Assembly (NCBI GenBank): GCA_038233815.1
Contig: JBBSVE010000170.1
Span: 1 to 6,221 of the forward strand
Reading direction: 5' to 3'
From: JBBSVE01 sp038233815
GTDB lineage: Bacteria > Pseudomonadota > Alphaproteobacteria > Rhodobacterales > Rhodobacteraceae
Length of the DNA: 6,221 nt
The position numbers were made by a program, and so were the translations under genes. Shown piece by piece: positions 1 to 5,977 of this stretch; within the stretch, counting starts at the first letter, position 1; each line of letters begins with the position of its first letter. Under the pieces are notes generated by a model, which was given only the letters and a program-made list of their open reading frames with translations, was not told the DNA's origin and made no database searches.

Positions 1-377
1 CGGTCGTAGAGCACGACCTCGCCCCCAAGCGCGCGGGTGTTGTCGATCTTGATGCGCGGGGCGTCACGGGGCATGACGATGACCGCGCCGATGCCGTGCT
101 GGCGCGCCGCGAGCGCCACGCCCTGCGCGTGATTGCCGGAGGAGAAGGCGATCACGCCCCGCGCCCGCACCGCAGGCGCCATCGCGGAAATCGCGGCCCA
201 CGCCCCGCGATATTTGAACGACCCGGTGTGCTGGAGCGATTCCGCCTTCACCCAGACCCTGCGCCCCGCGATCCGGTCAAGGAACGGTGAGGTCAGCAGC
301 GGCGTCGTACGCGCATGGCCCGCGAGCCTGCTTGCGGCCGCCTCGATCCGGGCGATGTCGGGGGGGGCATCTGTCAT
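1..377 (-). CDS. PLP-dependent serine/threonine dehydratase (fold type II), N-terminal part, cut by window edge
   Basis: The first 125 codons of a pyridoxal-phosphate enzyme that would deaminate threonine and/or serine to the 2-oxoacid plus ammonia in the cytoplasm. Seen: TGSFKYRGA at residues 51-59, where K55 is the expected Schiff-base lysine, followed by SSGNHAQG at 79-86, the loop that holds the cofactor phosphate and substrate carboxylate. Both are hallmarks of the threonine dehydratase/serine racemase group. ATG at 377-375 is chosen because AAGGA (389-385) lies 7 bases upstream, and because the N-terminus (MTDAPPDIARIEAAASRL) has the usual short helix before the TTPLLTSPFLD segment. The rest of the catalytic domain and any C-terminal ACT regulatory domain lie outside the window, so biosynthetic IlvA, catabolic TdcB-like and related serine/threonine or ectoine-pathway dehydratases cannot be separated. 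No symbol is given. It is transcribed away from the gene at 515. Confidence 0.93.
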   Translation of the reverse strand, partial: MTDAPPDIARIEAAASRLAGHARTTPLLTSPFLDRIAGRRVWVKAESLQHTGSFKYRGAWAAISAMAPAVRARGVIAFSSGNHAQGVALAARQHGIGAVIVMPRDAPRIKIDNTRALGGEVVLYD

Positions 378-458
378 CGGGCGGTCCTTGTCCTTACGCG
401 CGGGCGATACCGGGAGAGAGGCCGCTTTCAGCGCAGAATGCAACCGTCCCGTGCCCGC

Positions 459-475
459 GTTAAGCCGTCGTTAAC
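459..475. promoter_or_regulatory. CtrA-type binding site (perfect GTTAA-N7-TTAAC dyad)
   Basis: The sequence GTTAA GCCGTCG TTAAC matches the full CtrA consensus TTAA-N7-TTAAC known from alphaproteobacteria. Because the base before the left half is G, the site is a perfect dyad and reads as the consensus on both strands. It lies 39 bases upstream of the start at 515 and about 80 bases upstream of the dehydratase start at 377, so it could control either or both divergent genes. I see no clear -10 element at a suitable distance on the plus strand, so activation versus repression cannot be told. Assignment to CtrA is by motif only. GTTAAC-like words are also frequent in intergenic DNA of this group. 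Confidence 0.5.
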
Positions 476-514
476 CATCTCGCGCCAAGGGTCGGTGACG
501 GGCGGGGGATAACG

Positions 515-1189
515 ATGCGCTGGCTGGTCCTGATTGTCGCGCTGTTCCTTGGGTCGCAGGCCTGCGCGGGGGCATGGCCGCGCGAGGCGGGGCATGCCTT
601 CATCGATCTTTCCGACGATGGCTACCGCTCCAAGCTCTATGCCGAATACGGCCTCAAGAACGACATTACGATGGGGCTGGAGGTCACGATGCCGCGCAAC
701 CGGCGGCTGCCCGATGTGGTGCAGTTCGTCCAGCACCCGATCTGGAAATTCGCCAACGGGGCCATCCTGTCCGGCGGCGTCGCCTACGAGCTGCGCGAGA
801 CGACCGCCGCGGGGCGCCTCCCCGGCCTTAAGGGCGTGTCAGAGAGTGCCGTCCGGGGCGGATTGTTCTTCGGCAAGGGGTTCGGGAGCGGTCACAAGGC
901 CGGCTGGATGGAGGTCGATGTCCAGGTTGAGCGGATCGTCACGCAGGACTGGCTGGGCCAGCCGTGGTCGGGGAAGTTTGACGCGACGCTCGGATGGAAG
1001 CCGGGCGACCGGGCGCTCTTTTACGTGCAGGCGCAGACTTATCGGCGCGATCCCGACCCGGTCTCGATCCGGGTGGAACCGACCGCCGCGCTGAAGCTCG
1101 GCCGGTCGCATCTGGTGGTATCGCCCTCCTTCGGGGTGAAGGGGCCCAGGGATCCGCGCCTCAAGTTGGGCCTTTGGCTCGATTTCTGA
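515..1189 (+). CDS. Secreted, probably outer-membrane beta-rich protein of unknown function
   Basis: A 224-residue protein that I do not recognise as a named family. Residues 1-20 are a typical Sec signal peptide: R2, a hydrophobic core WLVLIVALFLG, and an AxA cleavage site after A18 (ACA) or A20 (AGA). C17 is not in a lipobox (preceded by SQA), so it is unlikely to be a lipoprotein. The mature part alternates polar and apolar residues in short strands (for example GAILSGGVAYELRE, AGWMEVDVQVERIV, RALFYVQAQTYRR, HLVVSPSFGVKG). It ends LGLWLDF, with a terminal phenylalanine, the usual C-terminal signal of outer-membrane barrels. With about 204 mature residues, a small barrel of 8-10 strands is plausible. 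The DVTMGLEV-like stretch at residues 49-57 and the symmetric strand pattern fit this reading. The start is supported by GGGGGA (504-509), 5 bases upstream of ATG. The last 29 bases overlap the convergent hydrolase gene. Function, ligand and topology are unknown. Confidence 0.85.
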   Translation: MRWLVLIVALFLGSQACAGAWPREAGHAFIDLSDDGYRSKLYAEYGLKNDITMGLEVTMPRNRRLPDVVQFVQHPIWKFANGAILSGGVAYELRETTAAGRLPGLKGVSESAVRGGLFFGKGFGSGHKAGWMEVDVQVERIVTQDWLGQPWSGKFDATLGWKPGDRALFYVQAQTYRRDPDPVSIRVEPTAALKLGRSHLVVSPSFGVKGPRDPRLKLGLWLDF

Positions 1190-2039
1190 CGGCGTCGAGA
1201 AAGGCATGGATCAGGGCCACGCTCTCGGGTTCGTCCAGAAAGGGGATATGGGCGCGCTCTGGCACCTCGGCCAGCATCATGTCGGGTCTGCGCCGTTGCA
1301 TCTCAGCCACCGTGTCACGCGTCAGAAGGTCGGAGTTCGCGCCCCGGATCAGCGCAAGCGGCAGGTCGCCCGCCGCATCGAACAGCGGCCAGAGGTCGAC
1401 CTCGGGGGCCGCCACCGCCGCCTCGAACGCTACGCGCAGGTCGGGATCGTAGGTGATCGCGAGACCCTCGGGCGTGACGCGGGAATGACGCTGCGCCTCT
1501 GCCATCCAGCGGCTTTCGGGAACATTCGCAAAGCCCGGATTGCGCGTGGGCAGGGCGGTGGCGAGGTCGGCGTGGCTCTGGAACGGAAGGTTGTGGCCGA
1601 CATGGCCCGCGATCCGCTCCAGCCCTGAGCGGTTCAGGACCGGTCCCACGTCGTTGAGGCACAGACCCAGCAACCGCGCCCCCGCGGTGGCCGCGAGGAC
1701 CATCCCGATCAGCCCACCGCGTGAGGTGCCGAGCACGGCCGCGCGCCCGACGCCGAGATGGTCGAGAAGCGCCAGCGCATCCGCGGCCTCCTGCGCCACG
1801 GTGTAGGAGGCCGCCCCGCTCCAGCCGCTCTCGCCCCGGCCGCGGTAGTCCATCCGGATCAGGCGCAGGGGCGGCAGATGCGGCGCCATATAGTCGAAAT
1901 CCCGCATCGTCCGGGTCAGGCCGGGCAGGCAGAGAAGCGGCAGCCCCCGGCCCTCGTCCCGGTAAGCCAGCGCGGTGCCATCCGATGCGGTGAACCGCAT
2001 CGGCGGATCGGTGTCCGTTCGCGCGTTCCAATCCGCCAT
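1161..2039 (-). CDS. Alpha/beta hydrolase fold protein
   Basis: A 292-residue alpha/beta hydrolase, probably cytoplasmic because no signal peptide is seen. Seen: the oxyanion-side loop LCLPGLTRTMRDF (residues 36-48), the DYRGRGESGW strand-loop (64-73), the nucleophile elbow GTSRGG with S106, a likely catalytic acid D237 in RGANSDLLT, and a catalytic histidine H264 in ERAHIPFLDEPE. The triad is therefore complete and the protein should be an active ester, lactone or C-C hydrolase; the substrate cannot be read from the sequence. The cap region, about residues 131-215, is the most variable part. Three in-frame ATGs were weighed. The one at 2150 would add 37 atypical residues and would start inside the opposite promoter region. 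Those at 2045 and 2039 sit next to AAAGGGAG, which touches the 2045 ATG with no spacing but is 6 bases from 2039, so 2039 is chosen. The gene is divergent from the ABC transporter and convergent with the gene at 515. Confidence 0.93.
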   Translation of the reverse strand: MADWNARTDTDPPMRFTASDGTALAYRDEGRGLPLLCLPGLTRTMRDFDYMAPHLPPLRLIRMDYRGRGESGWSGAASYTVAQEAADALALLDHLGVGRAAVLGTSRGGLIGMVLAATAGARLLGLCLNDVGPVLNRSGLERIAGHVGHNLPFQSHADLATALPTRNPGFANVPESRWMAEAQRHSRVTPEGLAITYDPDLRVAFEAAVAAPEVDLWPLFDAAGDLPLALIRGANSDLLTRDTVAEMQRRRPDMMLAEVPERAHIPFLDEPESVALIHAFLDAVRNRAKGPT

Positions 2040-2045
2040 CGCCAT

Positions 2046-2053
2046 CTCCCTTT
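2046..2053 (-). promoter_or_regulatory. Ribosome binding site deciding the hydrolase start
   Basis: On the minus strand AAAGGGAG is followed directly by ATGGCGATGGCGGAT. Spacing to the first ATG is 0 bases and to the second is 6 bases, so translation should begin at 2039 (MADWNART) rather than 2045 or the longer in-frame ATG at 2150. Confidence 0.7.
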
Positions 2054-2097
2054 GCGTCAAGGCTCGCACGGCACAGGGGGGCGCGGCAACGGGGCGC

Positions 2098-2126
2098 TTG
2101 CGGCCATCCGTCGCCCGGCCTAGATC
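2098..2126 (+). promoter_or_regulatory. Possible sigma-70-like promoter for the ABC transporter
   Basis: TTGCGG (2098-2103) and TAGATC (2121-2126) are separated by 17 bases, and the second hexamer ends 22 bases before the ATG at 2149. This is the only placement I see in the 109-base divergent gap 2040-2148 with correct spacing. The -10 hexamer matches only half of the consensus and the region is very GC-rich, so this is a weak suggestion. On the minus strand I found no convincing promoter for the hydrolase. Confidence 0.25.
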
Positions 2127-2133
2127 CCGTGGC

Positions 2134-2141
2134 AAAAGGAG
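2134..2141 (+). promoter_or_regulatory. Ribosome binding site deciding the ABC transporter start
   Basis: AAAAGGAG is a strong Shine-Dalgarno match with 7 bases to ATG at 2149. It argues against the in-frame upstream ATG at 1975, which would extend the protein by 58 residues back through the divergent hydrolase gene. Confidence 0.8.
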
Positions 2142-2148
2142 ACTGGCC

Positions 2149-3936
2149 ATGGCCCGTGGACCGATGCTCGAAGAACGCGACAGATCCAGACGCGTGGGTG
2201 CGCTGACGGAACTGATGCCGTTCGTGGTCCCCTACCGATGGCTCGCCGTCGCGGCCATCCTCTCGCTCGTCCTGACGGCGGGCGTTTCGCTCATCCTTCC
2301 GCTCGCGGTCCGGCGGGTGATCGACGGCTTCGGCGCCGACCGCGCCGCGCTGCTGGACCAGTATTTCAGCGCCGCCCTCGGGATCGCCGCACTGCTGGCA
2401 CTGGGCACGGGCCTGCGCTACTACCTCGTCACGCGGTTGGGGGAGCGGGTCGTGGCCGACATCCGCCGTGCGCTCTTCGACCGGGTGCTGGGCATGAGCC
2501 CCGCGTGGTTCGAGCGGATCCTGACCGGCGAGGTGCTGAGCCGCCTCACCACCGACACGACGCTGATCCTGTCGGTTATGGGTTCCTCCGTCTCCATCGC
2601 GCTGCGCAATGCGCTGATCCTCGTGGGCGGGCTCGTGGCGCTTCTGCTGACCTCGGCCAAGCTGACGCTTCTGGTCCTGTTGCTGGTGCCGCTGGTGATC
2701 GTGCCGATCGTCGTGCTGGGACGCCGGCTGCGATTGCTCAGCCGCGAGAATCAGGACTGGATCGCGGCGAGTTCCGGCAATGCGTCCGAGGCGCTGCTGG
2801 CGGTTCAGACCGTGCAGGCATTCACCCACGAGGCCCGGTCCCGCCAGACTTTCGGCGATGTCACGGAAAAGAGCTACAATACCGCCCGGCGGCGGATCGG
2901 CACCCGCGCGCTGATGACGGTGATCGTGATCTTTCTGGTCTTCACCGGCATCGTCGGCGTCCTCTGGGTCGGCGCACGCGATGTCCGCGTCGGCGCGATG
3001 AGCCCCGGGGAGCTGATCCAGTTCCTGATCTATGCCGTCATGGTCGCGGGATCGGTCGGGGCCCTGTCGGAGATCTGGGGCGAATTGCAGCGCGCGGCGG
3101 GTGCGACGGAGCGTCTGGTGGACCTTCTGGCGGCGACCGATCCGGTGCAGGACGTGGCCTCTCCCGCGATCCTCGCGCGCCCGGTCCGGGGTGCGATCCG
3201 GTTCGAGGACGTGCATTTCCGTTACCCCGCGCGGCCCGGCATCTCGGCGTTGGACGGGATCGACCTCAGCGTGGAACCGGGGCAGACGGTGGCGCTGGTC
3301 GGGCCTTCGGGGGCGGGAAAGACGACGATCCTGCAACTGATCCTGCGCTTTTACGATCCGCAGGACGGGCGCATAACGCTCGACGGGGTTGATTTGCGCC
3401 AGCTTGCGCGCACCGACTTCCGTCGCGCGGTGGCGCTGGTGCCGCAGGATCCAGTGATCTTCGCCGCCTCCGCGCGGGAAAACATCCGCTTCGGACGCCC
3501 CGATGCCACGGATGCGGAGATCGATGCCGCCGCCAGGGCCGCCGCCGCGTGGGATTTCCTGAGCGAACTTCCCGACGGCATGGAGAGCTACGTGGGCGAG
3601 CGCGGCGTGATGCTCTCGGGTGGCCAGAAGCACCGCATTGCCAGTGCCCGCGCGGTGTTGCGCAACGCGCCGGTGCTGCTCCTCGATGAGGCGACCTCCG
3701 CGCTCGACGCCGAAAGCGAGCGTGCGGTCCAGCGCGCGGTGGAGGAGATGGCCAAGACCCGCACCACCATCGTCGTGGCCCACAGGCTCGCCACCGTGAA
3801 GAAGGCGGACCGGATCGTGGTGTTCGACCATGGCCGGATCGTGGCTGTCGGCACGCACGATGCGCTCGTGGCGCAAGGCGGGCTCTATGCGCGGCTGGCA
3901 CGGCTCCAGTTCACCGACGGCATCGCGGCGGAGTAG
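2149..3936 (+). CDS. MsbA-related half-type ABC exporter (membrane domain fused to ATPase)
   Basis: A 595-residue inner-membrane exporter subunit that should work as a homodimer. The N-terminal membrane domain has six hydrophobic segments at about residues 31-54, 74-94, 146-168, 171-191, 254-276 and 287-308, in the spacing of the type IV (MsbA/Sav1866) fold. The ATPase domain from about 348 has every motif: A-loop Y359, Walker A GPSGAGKTT (385-393, K391), Q-loop Q433, an x-loop-like YVGERG (481-486), signature LSGGQ (489-493), Walker B LLLDE with E514, D-loop SALD (517-520) and H-loop H545. The family resembles the MsbA-related permease/ATP-binding group common in alphaproteobacteria, whose substrate is generally unknown; lipid, drug or peptide export are all possible. 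One small oddity is K-H-R after the signature, where K/Q-Q-R is usual. A strong ribosome site fixes the start at 2149. The acyl-CoA synthetase follows 83 bases downstream on the same strand, and the hydrolase is divergent. Confidence 0.96.
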   Translation: MARGPMLEERDRSRRVGALTELMPFVVPYRWLAVAAILSLVLTAGVSLILPLAVRRVIDGFGADRAALLDQYFSAALGIAALLALGTGLRYYLVTRLGERVVADIRRALFDRVLGMSPAWFERILTGEVLSRLTTDTTLILSVMGSSVSIALRNALILVGGLVALLLTSAKLTLLVLLLVPLVIVPIVVLGRRLRLLSRENQDWIAASSGNASEALLAVQTVQAFTHEARSRQTFGDVTEKSYNTARRRIGTRALMTVIVIFLVFTGIVGVLWVGARDVRVGAMSPGELIQFLIYAVMVAGSVGALSEIWGELQRAAGATERLVDLLAATDPVQDVASPAILARPVRGAIRFEDVHFRYPARPGISALDGIDLSVEPGQTVALVGPSGAGKTTILQLILRFYDPQDGRITLDGVDLRQLARTDFRRAVALVPQDPVIFAASARENIRFGRPDATDAEIDAAARAAAAWDFLSELPDGMESYVGERGVMLSGGQKHRIASARAVLRNAPVLLLDEATSALDAESERAVQRAVEEMAKTRTTIVVAHRLATVKKADRIVVFDHGRIVAVGTHDALVAQGGLYARLARLQFTDGIAAE

Positions 3937-3957
3937 GCGCGCGGCCTTGTGCGGCCC

Positions 3958-3980
3958 GGCCAAAGACGGCACCTTTGTCC
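3958..3980 (+). other. Imperfect hairpin in the gap between ABC exporter and acyl-CoA synthetase
   Basis: CAAAG (3961-3965) and CTTTG (3973-3977) can pair around a 7-base loop, and the stem extends by GG/CC after one mismatch. No U-run follows, so it is not a standard intrinsic terminator. A second possible pairing, GTCCCC (3977-3982) with GGGGAC (4005-4010), would place the upstream end of the synthetase Shine-Dalgarno region in a stem. These may be chance pairings in GC-rich DNA, or they may tune readthrough and translation between the two genes. Confidence 0.2.
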
Positions 3981-4019
3981 CCGGGTGCAGGTCCGCGCGG
4001 CCGGGGGGACGTTCCAGCG

Positions 4020-5894
4020 ATGAGACAGTTTGCAGGTCGCGCGGACGTGGCGGCAGTGGAGGCCGAAGGCCCTTGGGAAAGCTGCGACCGCGCAGCGACG
4101 ATCCACCAGTTGCTTTCGCGGACCGAAGCCCGCTTCGGAACCCGCCCCGGCCTTTCGTTCCAGCTCACCTCCGGCCCGAAGGACGCGTCCGAGACGCTGA
4201 GTTGGGCCGAGGTTGCGGCCAAGGCGCGTCAGGCCGCCAACCTCTTTCGCAGTCTCGGGGTGGGGGAGGGCGACGTGGTGGCCTTCGTTCTGCCCAACAC
4301 GGTGGAGACGGCGCTGGTCCTTCTTGGCGGGGCCATCGCGGGGATCGTGAACCCAGTCAACCCGCTCCTCGACCCGTCGCAGATGGCCGCGATCCTGAGG
4401 GAGACGGGGGCAAAGGTCGTCGTCACCCTGCGCGCGTTTCCCAAGACCGATATCGCAGCGCGGGTGGCCGAGGCCGTGGCTCTGGCGCCGGGTGTAACCA
4501 CGGTGCTGGAGGTCGATCTTGGCCGCTATCTGACGCTTCCCCGGCGCTGGATCGTGCCGCTGGTCCGGCCCCGGCAGCGGGTGACGCATCAGGCAAAGGT
4601 GCTCGACTTTACCGCCGAATGTGCGCGCCAGCCGCGGGATCTGACGTTCGAGGACCGGGACAGCGACCGGGTCGGCGCGCTCTTTCATACCGGCGGGACG
4701 ACGGGCATGCCGAAGGTCGCCCGGCACCGGGTCTCGGGGATGGTCTACAACGGCTGGCTCGGCGCGACGCTGCTGTTCGACGAGCGTGACGTGGGCATGT
4801 GCCCGCTGCCGCTGTTCCATGTGCTGGCGGCCTATCCGGTGCTCATGTCCTTCGTGACGGCGGGGGCGCATCTGGTGCTGCCGACGCCCGCGGGCTACCG
4901 GGGCGAGGGCGTGTTCGACAACCTCTGGTCGCTGATCGGACGTTGGCGCGCGACGTTCCTCTTCACCGTGCCGACGGCCCTCGCCGCGCTGATGCAGCGT
5001 CCGGTCGATGCCGACGTCTCGACCCTGCGCGGCGCTTTTTCCGGCTCCGCGCCCCTGCCGCTCGACCTCTACCGCCGGTTCGAGGCGGCGACGGGGGTGC
5101 AGGTGATCGAGGGTTACGGCCTTACCGAATGCACCTGCGTCGTGTCGATCAACCCGGCGCTCGGCACCAAGAAGGCGGGCTCCGTCGGTCTGCCGCTGCC
5201 CTACAGCGAGGTCCGCATCCTGCGCGGCGACGGGCAGGGCTGCGGCACGGACGAGGTGGGGGAGATCTGCGTGGCGAGCCCCGGCGTCTATCCCGGTGCG
5301 ACCTATACCGACGCGACGAAGAACCGCGATCTCTACGCCGACGCGCGCTATCTGCGAACCGGTGATCTGGGCCGGATCGATGCGGACGGCTATCTCTTCA
5401 TTACCGGTCGGGCGAAGGATCTCATCATCCGGGGCGGGCACAACATCGATCCCGCGCTGATCGAGGACGCGCTGATGGGGATCGCGGGCGTGTCCTACGC
5501 GGGCGCCGTAGGTCAGCCCGACGCGCGGGCCGGCGAAATGCCCTGCGCTTACGTGGAGCTGGAGGCGGGCTCCCCCCTCACCGTCCGCGATCTGGCGGAG
5601 CAGGTGCGGGCGCGGATCGGCGAACCTGCCGCGATGCCAAAACATATCGAGATCGTGCAGACGCTGCCAAAGACCGCGGTCGGCAAGATCTTCAAGCCCG
5701 ACCTACGGCGGATGGCCATCACCCGCGTCTTCGATGCGGCACTGGAGGCGGCGGGGCAGGGGGCGCGGGTGGACCGGGTCGCCGAGGATCCATCGCGCGG
5801 TCTGGTCGCCCGGATTACGCGTCCCGAGGGCGTCGATGCGGCGCGGGTGGCGGAGGTTCTGGACGCCTTCCCGTCCCCATGGGACTGGGTCTAA
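4020..5894 (+). CDS. AMP-forming acyl-CoA synthetase (ANL superfamily)
   Basis: A 624-residue cytoplasmic enzyme that activates a carboxylic (probably fatty) acid with ATP to an acyl-adenylate and then transfers it to CoA. Core motifs seen: P-loop FHTGGTTGMPK (222-232), adenine-binding EGYGLTEC (364-371), YLRTGDLG (444-451) with ribose-binding D449, the hinge region GRAKDLIIRGGHN (463-475), and the C-terminal lysine loop PKTAVGKIFK with K556, so it should be active. The P-loop has GG where many relatives have SG. About 68 residues follow K556, including RGLVARI and the end FPSPWDWV, which is longer than in typical family members but matches what I recall of a Rhodobacterales synthetase subgroup. 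Chain-length preference cannot be read. ATG at 4020 has GGGGGA (4004-4009) 10 bases upstream; a TTG at 3975 would add 15 Gly/Pro/Arg-rich residues and is less likely. It probably follows the ABC exporter in one transcript. Its stop codon touches the inserted IS. Confidence 0.95.
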   Translation: MRQFAGRADVAAVEAEGPWESCDRAATIHQLLSRTEARFGTRPGLSFQLTSGPKDASETLSWAEVAAKARQAANLFRSLGVGEGDVVAFVLPNTVETALVLLGGAIAGIVNPVNPLLDPSQMAAILRETGAKVVVTLRAFPKTDIAARVAEAVALAPGVTTVLEVDLGRYLTLPRRWIVPLVRPRQRVTHQAKVLDFTAECARQPRDLTFEDRDSDRVGALFHTGGTTGMPKVARHRVSGMVYNGWLGATLLFDERDVGMCPLPLFHVLAAYPVLMSFVTAGAHLVLPTPAGYRGEGVFDNLWSLIGRWRATFLFTVPTALAALMQRPVDADVSTLRGAFSGSAPLPLDLYRRFEAATGVQVIEGYGLTECTCVVSINPALGTKKAGSVGLPLPYSEVRILRGDGQGCGTDEVGEICVASPGVYPGATYTDATKNRDLYADARYLRTGDLGRIDADGYLFITGRAKDLIIRGGHNIDPALIEDALMGIAGVSYAGAVGQPDARAGEMPCAYVELEAGSPLTVRDLAEQVRARIGEPAAMPKHIEIVQTLPKTAVGKIFKPDLRRMAITRVFDAALEAAGQGARVDRVAEDPSRGLVARITRPEGVDAARVAEVLDAFPSPWDWV

Positions 5895-5965
5895 AGCAGG
5901 TCCCCTTTTACTCTGAAATCGTGGGGAATTCCCGCGCGTGTTTACTTGTCTGGTTCACGTCCTCC

Positions 5966-5971
5966 AGGAGG
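5966..5971 (+). promoter_or_regulatory. Strong transposase ribosome site inside a short inverted repeat
   Basis: AGGAGG lies 6 bases before the ATG at 5978. Directly upstream, CCTCC (5961-5965) can pair with the second GGAGG at 5973-5977, leaving the Shine-Dalgarno in a 7-base loop and burying the bases next to the start codon. Translation-limiting structures are known in several insertion sequences; here the role is inferred from the sequence alone. Confidence 0.45.
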
Positions 5972-5977
5972 TGGAGG

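Noticed and set aside
96..512. Three plus-strand open frames of 64-113 codons
   Set aside because: They are mostly antisense to the dehydratase gene, whose SFKYRGA and SSGNHAQG motifs are clear, and they show no good ribosome site or family resemblance.
2052..2062. TTGACG on the minus strand as a -35 box for the hydrolase
   Set aside because: It lies immediately before the ribosome site, leaving no room for a -10 box and transcription start ahead of the start codon.
1975..2148. N-terminal extension of the ABC exporter from ATG 1975
   Set aside because: It would overlap the start of the divergent hydrolase gene and lacks transporter-like sequence; the strong AAAAGGAG before 2149 gives a normal start.
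1315..3972. An 885-codon open frame on the minus strand
   Set aside because: It runs antisense through the whole ABC exporter gene and then out of frame through the hydrolase gene, is rich in Arg/His/Pro/Gly/Asp in the way of GC-rich shadow frames, and shows no domain; both overlapped genes have complete motifs.
3975..4019. TTG start at 3975 for the acyl-CoA synthetase
   Set aside because: The 15 added residues are Gly/Pro/Arg-rich and no ribosome site is evident before the TTG, whereas ATG 4020 has a purine-rich G-run upstream.
3885..5645. A 586-codon open frame on the minus strand
   Set aside because: It is antisense to the acyl-CoA synthetase, which has all ANL motifs; the peptide is His/Arg-rich with no recognisable domain, as expected from high third-position GC.
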